Notes under the pieces: model-generated
Seen by the model: only the letters and a program-made list of their open reading frames with translations
Told to the model about the DNA's origin: nothing
Database searches by the model: none
Source: Eopsaltria australis
Taxonomy: Eukaryota > Chordata > Aves > Passeriformes > Petroicidae
NCBI GenBank assembly: GCA_034509425.1
Contig: JAVTVJ010000371.1
Location: 930,001-994,000 of the forward strand
Length of the DNA stretch: 64,000 nt
Direction: 5' to 3'
Made by a program: the position numbers and the translations under genes
Shown: positions 1 through 13,431 of the stretch, one piece after another
Position numbering within the stretch: position 1 is the stretch's first letter
Layout: each line of letters opens with the position of its first letter

Positions 1-2394
1 ACCCTGGCTGACCATAGCTAAACTTTTTTTTTTTCCTTCTCTCAATAAAAAGTCTTATTAGTTTTCTTTCAAGTGAACTTTGAGGTAAGGGTTGTTAAAG
101 TCGATGCGAGTGTCCATTTTAATAAATAAATAAATTAATAAAGGCCTTCATGGGACTGTGGCCAAATGCTGAAGTCCTTATTGAAGCCCAGATTCTGATC
201 TTTGTTACAATGCTGTAAGTCAAAAGCAACTCTTCTAAAGTTGTTGGAATTGTGCCTGGGTAAAAGATCAGGATCTTGACTCAGTTTTTAACTCATTTCT
301 CACTCAGGGAAAACCTCAGCTGACTTGGGTATGAGTTTGCCTGAGCTAAGACTGCCTGTGAAGCACAGCATGAAGCCTGTCTCTGCAATGTGTTAGGCAT
401 TCTGCTGGGCTCTTCCAAACTCACACTGCCTTCAGCACTTGAAAGGAATGGCACCCAAAACATTGCCTTTCTTATTACTTAGCAATTGCAAAAGTTACCA
501 CAACTAGGAAAGCTTACTCCCAAGGGAAAGGAAAGCAGCCACAGTGCACCCCCAGCCTTCCGAACAATCACTGAAACCTGAGGTGAAATTCTACCCTGAG
601 CTGCAAGAAGATGCTGAGGAAGTGACTCAGTGTGAACACTTTTAAGAACAATAGATCACGAAGATACTTAATTGATTTCAATACAGCCCTTAGGAGAACC
701 AGAGCTGCTTGCTTTGCTTTGACTATGATTTTATTGTACACACAGGCAAGTGGGGGGGAGAAGAGAGAGAGAGATACAAAGGATACATCCTGAACCAGAG
801 GTGACACTGTTTCTTTTAAGATGCTAAAAAGATGTCTAATTCAAATTCGGATCCATCTAACTACCAAAGCATTTATACCTGGCCTCTCTCTGCTGAACGC
901 CCAGTTGTTCCCACTGCTTTTCTACTAGTTTGCATTTAACTGCAAACACTATAATTAAGTTTGCAGAGCAGTTTCCATTCAGACTGTTTGCCCATAACTT
1001 TCTGCAAAGTTCTCCTTTTGGTCTGAAAGACTGGCCTCAAATGAAATGATGCAAAGCATAAAGCAGATTGGGGGCAGGTGGAAAGTAAGTAGTGGAGGAT
1101 CTGCTCATCCTTGACAGGGCACCACAAGTGGGTGGCCCCCACCCTTTCTCACAGTTTTCTCCACTCTGAAAAGGCGTTCAGCTTTATTTTTTTTTCCCTA
1201 CAATAAACTGAAGAAAAAAAGGAAGGAGAAAAGTAAAAAAAAAAGGGGAAAAAAAAAAAAAGAACAGTTGGTTCAGTGCTCCTGTATCCTCTGTTTTCCA
1301 GACACTCATGTGTGAAACAATGGCAGTTTTGCCTGAATCAGGGCTGAGGATTGCTGGACTTGGCCTCTGAAGGATTTTTTTTTGACTTACTATCGTGACT
1401 TTCATCCAGAGATCACAAAGGGGTTTGCTCTATTTATCACACCGGGCAGACCTTTGAAGTAGTCTGAGGCGAATGAGAGCAGAGTCCCTTCTTCCCTTGC
1501 AGTGTCCTTTCCCTGGCTGTCTAAGAAACAAATGAGTTTTTAAAAATTTCATATACTCTCTTTGGTTTCAAAGGCTGGCTAGTAAGATACTGCAAACTTC
1601 CCTATTTTGTTTTCCTACAGTCAGATGGTTCTTTTCTTTTTCTTTTCTCCCTGCTCTCTCTCTGGTGTCTGTTTTTCTAGTTGATTCATCTATTATCCCT
1701 CTTTATGTAATTAAATTTCTCTACTCAGTGTGTCATTGTGCTCAGGCTGTATTGTGCTCTGTCACCTCCAATTCCTTTCCTTCAGAAACTCCACATCCCA
1801 ATTCCTCTTTAAAGTTGCTTGCTGAAGCATTTACTCTTTCAGCATCCCCATACGTTTATAAACTGGAGATTAGTTCACTTTGTCTGACTTCCAAAGCCAT
1901 TTGCTGCTTGAGACCATTTCATGAGCTTGTCTATTCATGTGGATAAACAACAAAAAAATAAAATTATCTATACTGTGAATTAGGAAGAATAAACAGCAGT
2001 TGCATGGAACAAATACCAGTGAGGGTGAAATTAGTAACAGTCACAGTTTTTGCTGATGTTGCCCCTGCCTGAACTATTTTACTTTGACATACCTTTAGAC
2101 AATAGGATTTCACAAGTTAAAGGGATGATATACTTTTTTAGTAGAACCAAGTGACGTACCATAACATTTAGCTCATGATTCCAGCATTTCTATACTGAAG
2201 AGTCCCTAAACTCACAAACTTCTGTCTAGATGATTAATCTGAATACTCTGCAGTCCCCCAAAGCAGTCCATTATTTCCCACAAAGCCTTTAAAACTTCAT
2301 ACTAAATTCAGGATTTTGAAGTGATGTCTGGCTAACAGATGTGCTTGTTCTGACACTTTTAGATATCTTCCCTCAAAACAAGAGTCCTTTCAAC
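1..2394. other. Non-coding stretch with simple repeats only
   Basis: No gene or interspersed repeat was recognised here. There is a short AATA-type simple repeat at about 120-142, a G7 run followed by a GA repeat at about 752-776, and an A/G-rich block at about 1210-1262 next to a T-rich run near 1188. A pyrimidine-rich block at 1625-1680 ends in an AG and resembles a splice acceptor, but the downstream frame shows no recognisable protein, so no exon is called. Confidence 0.6.
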
Positions 2395-2470
2395 AATTTA
2401 AATTCAAGTCAATGGCAAATTCCTATTGATTTAAAAAGGTATGCTCAACTCCTGAAATAAGGAACTGAGC
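2395..2470. repeat. Old amniote interspersed repeat with a 'caagtcaatgg' palindrome
   Basis: The segment contains 'caagtcaatggc' and then, in opposite orientation, 'cctattgattt', followed by 'ctcaactcctgaa'. This matches my memory of an abundant, diverged amniote repeat built around 'gaagtcaatgg...ccattgacttc' and ending in a 'gcaggat'-type tail. The family name is not known to me and the copy is decayed. Confidence 0.45.
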
Positions 2471-2689
2471 CTGCCTGTCAGTCACTTTGTATGTAACAAC
2501 AGAATAAATACAGGAATTCCAGTCTCCATGTGTATCCATCAAATTGTTTTCATTATCTGCAATTTAAAAATATGGCAGAATGGAAAAAAAAGTTTTGAAA
2601 TGGTTTACAGGAGAAATGAAGGCTGAGGGAAGATGTAGCCCAAGAAGCTACCATGAGCAGCAGAAGGGCTGTAAGAAGGTCTCCTTTCC

Positions 2690-2806
2690 CTTGAGAATGG
2701 GGCTTTGAGCATCCTGGTCTAGTGGAAGGTGTCCTTGTCCATGGCAGATGGTCTGGAACTAGATGATCTTAATTTAAGGACCCTTTCAAGCCAAACAATT
2801 CTGTGA
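2690..2806 (+). mobile_element. CR1 LINE, 3' end fragment
   Basis: The order 'gagcatcctggtctagtgg', 'ggtgtccttgtccatggc', 'ggaactagatgatctt' and 'aattctgtgatcag' is the hallmark 3' untranslated end of avian CR1 in plus orientation. Only about 115 bp remain, as expected from the usual severe 5' truncation of CR1. The terminal octamer repeat has decayed to one unit. The 5' boundary is uncertain by some tens of bases. Confidence 0.85.
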
Positions 2807-4199
2807 TCAGATGGGACATTTATGGCAGTCTCCTCAGCAGATTTTCACTCCTCTGAAATGGTCTCACCCAATCTGCAAGACATCACACACCTCATTTCTC
2901 CTATTGAACCCCCTTGGATCTGCATTTCTGCTCACAGAGATGTACAGTGCGGAAACCTTCCAGGTTTCAGGGTCTATGTCTACAGTCTGCAAGACTTAGG
3001 GGAAAACTGGATCATCTCTGTGCAACCACAAACGGTATAAAAGCAGATAGAGGTGAGAACCAGAACCTTTTTTTGTCTCTGGTACAAATCTCTACATGGT
3101 AAATGCCTCATTACAGACTAATGATCTATTGGAGAGAACCAGGAGACCAGGTGTACCACTGAAGTCTTGGAGAAACATTTGCCAGCAAAGCTTCACTTCT
3201 GGTCAGGGAAACTTAACAGCCCTAAACACCACAACTGACTAAATAAATGTCTTATAATTTTATAAATGACAGCAGGAATGACTGCAATTATGCTTATTAG
3301 CAGATAAAAATGTCTCTAAAGGATTGGATTGGGGGGGCTTATAAAGCAAAACAGGAAACAGGCTCATTGAATACATCTGTGGTGCATGGTTAATCTGAGC
3401 CTTGCATACGTTCATTTTCCATGCCAAGCATGATCAGTATAAGACATGATTATAGTCTATCAGTTCTAGGGGTTAGAGCATGAACTACTATAGAAAACTA
3501 GCTTAAAATTATAATCATGTTAAGATATTATACGTATTTTCTTAAAGATCTGCTTAGCAATTTCGTATTTTGACTGCTTCAACAATATTCCCAGAATCAA
3601 GCCTTTAAAATTCACTACTTCATTATTTGCTTAGGCTTTTTCTGAAGTCAGACTAGGAAAAAAGTTGCAAGTATGTTAAAAGTTCTTCTCTGTAACCTGC
3701 TTGTGCTGCATTCAGTTTGATTGAAATTCCACATAATTTATGATTTTTACAGCCTTCAAGAGTGGTAGGAAGAGGAAAGAGAAAATAAGAGTTATTAATC
3801 AATCATACTTCAATGATTTTGATATTTAGGATAAAATCAGGGATCCAGAAATAAAACATGTATGATTGATTTCAGTATCTCTGGGATCTCAGATTTCTTA
3901 TTATTTATTTGCTTAAATTGTAGATAATTTAATTACTAAAGTACCTAACTGATATAATAACTGGGCAGAGGCAAAAAAAAACCAAACACTAATGGTAAAA
4001 GTAAAACTAACAAAACCAATATTTATCCTTTTAAAAATTCTTACATCAAGAGCAACTAGCTCTCCTGCCTTTAGAGCCAGGCACTATTCCTGATTCCTAT
4101 ACAGTGAAAACCATAAAACACATTCCACAGACAAAGAAAGATGTGAGGTGTGGGACCTCCAAAAGCAATTCGCAAGTTGGAGATCACAAACTCTCTCAA
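2807..4199. other. Non-coding, nothing recognised
   Basis: AT-rich sequence with short overlapping open frames in 2811-3102 that look random. I saw no repeat family, RNA gene or regulatory signature that I can support. Confidence 0.55.
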
Positions 4200-4440
4200 G
4201 AATCCTGCTGTTTTACGGCCCAGCTGGGCTGGGCTGGGCTTGCAGCTGGGACCTGGGTGAGTTGCTAATCTTGGCCTCCCTGGTGCTCGCAGCGAGAGGG
4301 ACGGAAATGATTCAGCGGTGCCCGGTGCCAGCCCAGCCCCGCTGTGCATCCCACACCATCCTCCCTGCCCAGCCCTGCTCCAGCCTGGAGCTCGCAGCAC
4401 TCATGGGCCCCAGCACAGCTCGGTGCTAAAACCTTCCCTG
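4200..4440. other. Small GC-rich patch with three GGGCT units
   Basis: The local base composition jumps to GC-rich with several CpGs, in contrast to the flanks. Three tandem GGGCT units lie at 4226-4240. Open frames run on both strands (4148-4429 plus, 4071-4400 minus), which is normal for GC-rich DNA and not evidence of coding. It could be a decayed repeat, a minor CpG patch or a regulatory site; I cannot tell which. Confidence 0.4.
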
Positions 4441-5440
4441 GCACTGCAAGGGCTGACTGGGTGAGGTAGGTGAGGATACCTAGATTTCTAACTTAAATTT
4501 CATCCATCACCACAGCTGAAATACTTTATTTTTCACATTTCAAAACCTGCCAAGATCATGCTTTGTACTAATTTAATATTATTATCGTTATTTTCCCCAA
4601 ATGTGCAATTCCTGCATCCAAAAGATCTAGCTGGGTACTATGTTTGAGATGCTAAAGCTGCATGAATTCTCTAGAAATATTCAGCATTCACTTGCTCAGA
4701 ATGGCAAGTTTCAATGAGATTTTCCTTGCTTTAATCGGTTTGAGCTAGCTCTTTGGCATTGTCTTATAAATAATAGAAGCTACACACTGCACTGTTATAA
4801 CATCATTCATCTAAGGATCTCATAACTTAATTAAGAGGGACACTGTCAGGTTAAAAATCATATATTTTTCATTAAGTAATTTCCTTATCTATGTTACTAA
4901 TAACATTTGAGGCTATTAAGCTGGAACAAATTCTTAAAATCTAATTTAACATCTACTACTAGCATGTATATATTATATATACACACATCTGGTTTACTCT
5001 CTGAGATATTAAAACAGATGTGCTAGCTTTACTTTTGTTTTCAGTTGGTTTCATTTACAGATTTTCATCTGTGAACAGCGTTCTTCCTTCAGAGCGGTAT
5101 AAACACTCCACAAGAACATTTAAATGCAAACAAAAAACTGTATTAACATCCAAGAAAATAAAACATATGTTTTTGTTAATATAAGACTTGCAAGGATTCA
5201 ACAATAAAACTTTATTTTTGGAGAAAACTGCCTAACGTTGTATGGTGGTTATTTTCACTTTCTCTAAAGGGAAGGTGACAAGTACTATTTCTGTAGTGCT
5301 TAATTATGGGAGAGCACAAATCTGTTTGCTGTGAGGGAATACATCATTAATAAATTCATTCCTCTATATTTGAGCCTCTTCAGATAACCAGAAATGTGCT
5401 GCTACTTCACTGAGGCTTAAAGCAAGGCTCATTTTTTGAT
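4441..5440. other. Non-coding, nothing recognised
   Basis: AT-rich intergenic-type sequence. A short alternating TA/CA stretch lies near 4965-4987. No gene or repeat family was recognised. Confidence 0.55.
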
Positions 5441-5600
5441 GGGAGAAGCTAGCTGTGGGGAAAGTTAGCATAATGAAGTTTCTACCTGTCAGAGTTTAGC
5501 TCAACTCTGAAGTTGTTGAAGTCTACGTGGCACTGCCATAATAGGGGGACAGTCACTAAAGCACTGCAGGGCCCCGGGAATCTATATAAATAAAGTGTAA
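5441..5600. promoter_or_regulatory. Candidate conserved segment with 8-bp-stem hairpin
   Basis: An exact inverted repeat, 'tcagagtt' at 5489-5496 and 'aactctga' at 5503-5510, encloses a 6-base loop. It is followed by sequence less AT-rich than its surroundings ('gcagggccccggg') and then 'tatataaataaag'. Texture and base content suggest possible constraint, but nothing here proves regulatory function. Confidence 0.2.
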
Positions 5601-5624
5601 CATCAAAAACCCCACTGCGTATTT

Positions 5625-5757
5625 TTCCAGGCTTCACTTAATACAGAGTAAAACTGAGACACATGATCAAAGTCACACAGTGGGTTGATGATAAAACCAA
5701 AACAAAAATCCATAGCCTGCACCATTCATTCCTCACTGAACTACTTAGTTTCTTCCT
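5625..5757 (-). mobile_element. MIR-type SINE, diverged
   Basis: Read on the plus strand, 'gtaaaactgagacac', then 'caaagtcacacag', then 'aaaaatccatagcctgcac' parallels the reverse complement of the MIR core (the 'aaactgaggcacagag...aaggtcacacag' segment), with the tRNA-related half to the right. The copy is heavily diverged, consistent with MIR age. Boundaries are approximate. Confidence 0.6.
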
Positions 5758-8254
5758 GACTTTTCAATGTATTTCATATGAAGAACAACAAAAAAAGAAA
5801 GCTATTTTTCACTTTCATCAGCTAACACAGCAAGAAAGATGGGGTTTTGACTTCCAATAGGCCATTTTGCTTCTCAAGAGATTCCTCCTCTTTCTTCCCT
5901 TCCCTAGGTTCAGTGATCAGCGGAGCAGGTGTTCACTTGCAGATCCAGAGCTCCTGACACAAACGGAGTTTTATATTTCATTTTACTTTTCAATGGTCCA
6001 TTGCTCAGACATCAGTCCCAGAAGACATTCTGCCAACTACTAAACTTTTTAAGCAGGTGGGGGTTGAAATGAGAAGCAGGTCATGGAGTCAACAGCAGTG
6101 AGTCAGCTCTGTCTACTGTTTAAAAAGAAAACTGCACTGAGACTGGAAAAAACACAAAAGATAAAAACCATACAGCCAAAAGGCCTCTCAAGGGCCGGTG
6201 AGGAAGCCATGGGGGTGTGCTAAAGCCAGCCCTGAAGAATGGTGGTACAACCTGATAGTCACAACTAAACACAACACTTGTGCACAAGACTCCTTGAAAT
6301 GAGAAACTCTAGGGTTCTTCAGCTTAAATGAGTCTGCCTTCATACTCAGCTGCAAATGCTACATCTCAAGGTTAACACATTTCACATTTCAGAGACAATA
6401 GGAAACTAGGCCAAGGACCACCTCCTATAACAGGAATAATTAAAGGAACATTATTCTGCTGGAAAATGTGTTTTATGCAGTAAATGTGTGAGCTTTCAGA
6501 GGTACCCTTTTGCTGGTTGGTTGCATTAGTGGAACTTCAGTGTAAATTTGTTTGCTCATAGCCAAACCTCTGATAACCTCTGCTAAAACTTTCCTTATTT
6601 CACATTAACATCATTTTATGTCGAGGTCAGATAAAACTGCATGAGAGTCATAGTTTTCAAAAAGGTCAGATGTATCCAGGATGCTACAAAATACAAATCC
6701 CAAAGGCAGACTTTTCATGTTTCATCTTATTCAGGATCCAGAACACAACAGCTTAGAACCCACTGCATGGGTCTGAATGGTGGCATTCCTGTATCATCTG
6801 CCAACCATAAAGTTGCTTCATGGGCTTGGTTAAGTCTTTCAGATTATTAGCATTTCATTTTTGGAATCAGTAATGCGTGGGACTTGTCTTGAGTGACAGT
6901 GCTTTAGCCCTGTGAAGTCCAACCATCATTATGTACACCTCAGCCAAGCTAGCCAGGGACAACAGATAGGATAATGCTCCTCAAAGCTGTATTTGTGTCT
7001 TTATGTTGTTGTCTTAAAAGTATGAGGTCTGATTAATCTGGTATTAATGTGTATAATTGTCTCATTAATCAGCACAGACCTTTTTCAGCTCTATGTATGC
7101 TTCAGCAGTGAATAAATTGTAACAGTGATGGTATTTTTTCAAGTAAGACAATTTTTAAATGTCACACACACATATATGTCTTAAGATATCTGCCTTCCTC
7201 CCTGGCTATTCATAAGACCAGAATATTGAATTTAAAAGGGAGCTTGTCTAATACACCAAAAGCAATCCTTAGAGTCAAGCACAGCTATCACCCTTCATGC
7301 CCACTTTGCTTGCTTTAAGGCTATGTTAATGCCCAGAAAGCAAATTTAGTCCTGCATTTCTACGCTTAGGGAGGTTTCCCTTAAAATTTAGAAACAAATC
7401 CTTCGTTCATGGATTTAAAAATACTGCTGAAGCCCAAGTAAAAAAGAAAAACCCAACACTTGCTACAACTTAAAGTTCATATTTACAATAATTACCAGGG
7501 AAAAGCATCACAGCAAACCAGCTGTAGCTATTTATAAAGGAATTTAAGACTGACTCTGGGGTCTGATGTCCTTTTCTTGTGGACAGGCTGAGCACACAGG
7601 GAAGATGTTCACAGTATAGTACTCTTAAACTGCTGAAATGTTTAGCCAGAGTAACCACGAGCCAATGGCCTCGACCCTTTCCACATAAAGGCTAACAAAT
7701 TCAAGTTGACCATTACCCTAAAATAATCTTGGTAGGCCACAACATGGTAATATTGATTACATGTGTCCAGTTCAAAGGTGTTGCAAAACACAGGTAGGGA
7801 ACTTGGTGTTTCAGAGCTGAGCATTAGCAACAAGATACTTGGGTTTTCAGTGCTGATTACACAGGAAGCCAAATGAGTTTCTATGTTCGAGCAGCTGAAA
7901 GCAAATACGATCGTATTCCACACCTCTCTCTCCTTTGCCCATTCTTGGGCTCACACATGCACTAATTCTCCCCCTCAGATACTGGCTCACTTACTTTCTT
8001 CCTTCCTCTTGCATTCTTCCAGCCTTCATGTCCACAACCAGCTATCCACTCATGGTTTTACACAGGGTTCATGTTCTCCCTTCCCTCTTTAGCCATGGCA
8101 TGAACCTCAGAAGGGCTTTCTCCCCCAGCCACCATCCTGTTAGGTTGTGTTGAGCCCAATAAGGCAGTAGTTGCTGCAGAAATGCCCTGATGGGAATGGG
8201 TCCCTCTAGGGTTCATACAAATGGCTCAAACAAAGGCTTTTGGTCTGTGTTTGT
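5758..8254. other. Non-coding, nothing firmly recognised
   Basis: AT-rich sequence. The 7020-7130 part ('ggtattaatgtgt', 'ctcattaatcagcac') has homeodomain-like ATTA cores, which are too common to support a call. A short CA/TA run sits at about 7164-7178. Pyrimidine-rich overlapping frames at 7883-8153 have no recognisable protein content. Confidence 0.5.
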
Positions 8255-8445
8255 CATCAGACAGTACAGCCACTAATTACAACTTTGCCTTTCCCTCACC
8301 TCTCCCTGAACCAGTTTCCTCTCTTCCCTGTGAGGAGAGTTAGAGACAGTGGAGTACATCCTTTGGGTATGTAAGGAAGGCCTCCTTCATTAAATGCTAT
8401 GAAGTGCTTTGCCACCCTCAGAAGCGTGGTGTTATTTAAGTGCTA
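8255..8445 (+). mobile_element. MIR-type SINE (amniote), plus orientation
   Basis: The order 'cagccactaatta', 'ctttccctcacctctc', 'ccagtttcctctcttcc', 'aaatgctatgaagtgctttg' and 'ttatttaagtgctaa' follows the MIR consensus from the tRNA-related 'gccactt' through the core 'cagtttcctcatctg' to the LINE-like tail 'gtaaagcgctttg...gctatataag'. The tail resembles the reptile/bird version of MIR more than the mammalian one. The divergence is high. Confidence 0.6.
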
Positions 8446-11400
8446 ATCACTCTAGTCTTCAGTATGTCCAAAATTATTTCACTTGTAACCAAAAAGCTCC
8501 ATTGTCACACATTACATTGTTGTTGCACTGAAAAATAATTAACAGCCTACATTTTGGGGTCCATTATTTCAGCTGTCTGCCTGATTAGGGAATTATCCAG
8601 CATTCCCAAGTTTTCAACAGAGAAATTAGAAAACATTAAAAAGGTAGGCCAGGGAACAGCTCTATGAAACAACTCAGACAAAGAATGAGAAAAGAGACCA
8701 CTCCTTCCAAACACGAAGACACAGCAACAGCTAAAAGTCAAGGCAATCTGATGTAACAATCAATCTATATGATAATTTAAGAAGGTAATCTTTTAGATAG
8801 AGTCCCAAAGATTATCAAACTCAAGTATTCAGTAAACCATTCTTAACCAGAAATCCTAAAAGTTATGAAGAACAGCATGTAATGCTCAAAACAGAAATAT
8901 AATATACGGTGATCTAATTTTCAATTTCAAGCAACATATAAAATGGGACGTATATAAGAGAAACAATCCCTAGTACTTGGAGCACTAGCAAATGAGGAAT
9001 TTGCTGTCTCCTCTCTTGTTTGTACAGAACCTCTTCAATTCCTTGCTTCTCTAGAATCAACCAACTTGATAATCTTGAAGCCTAGCTAATACACTGGTAC
9101 AAGTCAGAGAAACAATATCCTTGACAGATCCCAACAAAACCAGGTGTGGCTGAAACTGCATCCAAACAGATCTCACTTCAGTGCCCGGACGGGTAAGACC
9201 TGCACCACTTCTTTATCCTTCAGAGCTTCCACATTCAGTTAGCTAACACTGGGCAAATACTTGAATTACCAAAAAAAAAAAACAACCCCAAAAACCATCA
9301 AACCGCCTTTCTCCCTGAAAAGCCCCAAACACTGCAACAACAAACCCAAACCACAAAAAAGCCTAGGTGAAGAACCAGTGATACAAAAAATTCGATAAAT
9401 AAACACAGCAACCTCCAAAGCTTTCAAGAGATATGTAAGTAAGCTGCAAATTTGCACATGAACAACTATTTAGTTGGAGGTAGAGGAGAAAATGCCTTAG
9501 AAGGCAGTACAGATATTTTAAGAACATGAATCTCAAGATCAAACTCAGCCTCTGAGGCACAGCAGTCTGGGAAGGGCCATCTTTCAAAGACTCTTTCCTT
9601 ACATTCCAAACCAGTGGTTTGGGCTTTTTCTTTCCCCTTACTGTCTCAAAGCTGTAGAAAGTCATCTTTCTTTTCTTTCCAGCTCCAACTCCTGACTTCC
9701 AACTGCCAGCCAGGCCAGCACCCAATGCACTCTGCCTTCAGCCACTGTGGAATTTCTCACCCTGGCACCACATGCCCAGCTGTTTTCATGGAAGTGGAAA
9801 ATCTGACAGCATTGTCAAGGACACAGCTTGTGATAATTGTTCCTCATAGTTCCTCTGTCAGTGAATATTCTCACATTCCTCTCACAGGAAAGCCACTATA
9901 CCGTTCATATCCCTCTGCTTGCAGCCACAGAATTCCTCTTTGCCATTAAAGCAGCAGTTAAATATGTTATAATGTGAGAAAAGGTTTAAAAATCTTGTGC
10001 AGATTAAAGCCAACAACGCCATAACTGTCTGTATCTGGTTTAATAAGTTCTTTGTGCAGCATAAACATGGGAAGAAAAGGAAAAAGAACCCAAAATGCAT
10101 CTATGTTTATGTAACACAGATGGATGTGCTTCATGCCTGTAAAATCCTTATTTTATAAATCCAATACATAGCTTACACTCGTGTTAATGCAAGAAAGAAA
10201 AATCACTATTACACTACAAACACTTTGGGGTAAATTTTAAACAAAACACAGAAAGAAAAGCTGTGCAGTAACTCACAGCCAGGCAGAGATCTGGCGTTCA
10301 TACAACAGATCCCAGGATGAGGAACCATTTTATCCTGAGATTCACAATTTCCACCCTCAGATCAATCCAACCTTGGTATCTATCTAACCTCATTGGAAGG
10401 CCACTGTTACCATTGTGCCTGAGCTCCCCTCAATGCCTAGTGCCTCCATCCCACTGTCCCTGGGAGGCAGAACATGCTGCTTCCCCAGGGAGAGAGGTGC
10501 TGAAGTATGGGACAGCCCAGGGCTGGAGTGTTTCAGGCTGGTAAGGTGTTCAGCTTTTCTCTTTAGTGCATGTTACATGATTTGGGTTTTTTTAGGGACA
10601 CAGAACTTTAAAAAACCTGCCAACAAAAATCCTGCTCACTCCAGCAGGACAAGGGCTGCACTTTCTAATGTTCTTCACCGATTTTCCTCCATTTTCCCCT
10701 GCCCCCAGACACAACCAGTGATGCTGCACCTGATTAGTTGCAAGTCATCCTTTTTTTTTTTTTTTTTTTTTTAAGTGCCAGCTAATGCTTGAAGTCTCAA
10801 AACCTAAGTCACGACTGGAGGGACATTCTCTCTGCTGCTTCCTTCTGTTCCTTTTGCTACAAGGTAAAGTGCCATTGCTATGAGAAGTGGAATAAACATT
10901 TCTGCTCCACTCAGAGAACATGAATGACAGTTTCTCTTAGCAATTTTCACCCTCAGATTTGTGCACACTCCTGTAAAGGCAAGCCTTGTGCTGATCTCAA
11001 CACTTTTAGGTGAAAGCTTATGTTAATAGAGCAAATTAAGCTATGCAGTTTCACACCACCTCTAGCTGGTTCTAGACCAGGCCTGATCTCCCATCAGAAA
11101 CAGAGGTGATTTGAAACCAAAATAATTTAACCAAAGCCACTCAGATATTACACTGGTATCTCAAAGTAGCTTTGATGATCCAGAAAACAGAAATAAATGG
11201 CTGATGCTCAGCATGGGAAGCAATGTGGTTGGTAATATATTAAGTAATATTCTTTCTTTTGAATACAGAGAACAATGTTCATAGTCTCTACATCCCCTAG
11301 TAATACCAACAAAGGTCTCTTCCATTTGTTTCTTCACAGAAGCAGGTGTACCCTATTCACAAAGCAGTGTGTCTCTTCCAAAAATTAGTGATGACGTGAG

Positions 11401-13431
11401 GCAATTAAGAAATACCTTAACAACTAAATGGAGGTGCACAAAATCCTTAGGCATTCAACAAAATTTAGGCCAAAAAATATAAACCATGCATAAATAATAA
11501 ATGTATTTAGTGCAATGAATGCCTTTTCCTATACATTTTGTATGTTGTGAATTGCAAGAAATGAAAAAACATGAAGTAGATACAAATACATGCACACACA
11601 GAGAGAAAATTATGTGGCCCTTTCTAGCATGAAAAGGAAATTATTAAAAGTTGGATAAACAACAACGGAGGATGTGACAGGGGCAGCTGGAGAACCACAC
11701 AGGGGGACAGAACTTCTAAGTGAATCCACACAAAAAAATGTCTCCCCTGACAATCCGTTGTTCTTCAAAGAGAATAATGATTCTAGAGATGAGTTTGCAT
11801 TTGTCTTCGGATGTCACAATAAATGCTAAGAAAGCAGCTGAATGAGAGTTATTATTTCCTCTGAGCAACGAAGGATTTGGGTAGCCTGTCAGAACACCAG
11901 CACCCCCAATCTGAGGGCAGATACAAAGCAGCAGCAAGCTAGCACGGAGCTCAGAATCTGTCCAGGGCTCTGGGAAAGGAAGATGAAAGAGGCCATGGGG
12001 CAAACTGGAGCTATAAGAAAGGTAGATCTAAGGACCACAACTGCAAGGCAGCTGCTATACCATGAGGGAAACAGGAATGCTATCTGAGAACAGGATCACA
12101 GGAGGTGCAATGTTTTCCAAGACCAACAGAACACAAATGCACGCAAACTGGCGGAGAATGTGCTCCACAGAGGTCTATGCTACTTGGTTGGAATAACTCA
12201 GACAGTTTGGGGGCACTGGGGCTGTATCCAAGTCGTCACCCTATTCACACATGTGCTACTCTGAGTACAGCAGAAGGACTTGTATCTCATCGGTGTTCAA
12301 GAGTATCACAGCTACATTGTGGGCTATCTAATCCTCCCTCTCTAATTGAGCGTGCTGGGCACAACATAAATCCAGCCCTACCTCTCAGTAACAAGATGCT
12401 TTTCCAACTGGCCTGATGGAGTACTTGGCCTGGTGATGACTCTCACAGTCAGATGTGCAATCTACCCTCTGGCTCCCTGTTGGTTTGGACTCATTGCCTA
12501 TATACTCCAATACCCAAGACTGCAAGAGATAAAAGGGAGATTCCTGTTAGACTGTATAAGACAGCATGTTACAGACAATAGGTAAGCCATGTCCTTGGCA
12601 CCTGCTGTTGGCAGAACTGGCCCTTTCCACTGCACACTCTTGCCTGCTGAGCTCCTATATGGAAGAAGACAACTGTAAATTACACTAAATAATTTTCAAG
12701 GCACTTTAAGGCAGCTGGAAAAACATCACAAACTGACCTAACAAAGTACGGTGTAACCTCCCACTCGGTCAGGCTGCTTCGGAGTGCTGGTGTCACAATA
12801 CTGAGGAACCTGTTTCACTATTTGCTAACTTCCATGGCACATCTGAATATCTTTGTTTAATCAGAACTAAATCTAAAATGGACTATGGATTGTGTTACGA
12901 AAGCATAAAAATATTTTTTAAATCCACAGCCCTGCCCTACGCCCCCATACCATTCTATCAAAACATACACGGAAAAATGTTTACAAGTTACAGTCTTTCA
13001 GCTAAGCTTAGTTTCCTGTATATATTTCAAATGCAATGTCTCAAGAACACACACATACAAAAATCTAGAAATGCAGGTGGGGGCTGCACAGTGCTGAGCT
13101 TCAAATTTTAGATTTTAACCATGTTATCTTCTTATCCATTGACTTCAGTCTTTCAGTTTTCCTCACTACAGCTGGGTTATAGGATGAAATTCAGACTACA
13201 GCTAAAGAAAGGGGAATTCTGCCTTTTCTGCATGTCAAGGTGCTCACAATTAAGGGGAACTCAGGATCACAGTTTAACTTGGCATTTTCAAACCTGAGAT
13301 TTCTTCATTTCAAAGACTGAGGTAAGTCAGTAAATTTCAAAATATCTAGCACACCATCAAAAAAGAGAACAGAGCAATCAGCAGAAGAGAATCAAGTGCT
13401 TAAACTAGGACAAAGACATCACTGACATGGA
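8446..13431. other. Non-coding, homopolymers only
   Basis: About 5 kb without a recognised gene or repeat family. Simple sequence: A12 at 9271-9282 and T22 at 10751-10772. Short open frames in 9363-9949, 10415-10774 and 11716-12416 have no domain or consistent codon pattern. I saw no clear CR1, LTR or MIR signature. Confidence 0.5.
10751..10772. repeat. Homopolymer T22
   Basis: Uninterrupted run of 22 T. It could be the reverse complement of a retroposed poly(A) tail, but the sequence to its right shows no recognisable retrocopy and no clear target-site duplication was seen. Confidence 0.95.

Noticed and set aside
4200..4440. GC-rich patch considered as a promoter CpG island
   Set aside because: Too short, with few CpGs, no adjacent exon and no clear initiation signals.
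5583..5597. TATA-like 'tatataaataaag' as a core promoter
   Set aside because: Isolated AT-rich match with no downstream gene. Equivalent strings occur throughout the window.
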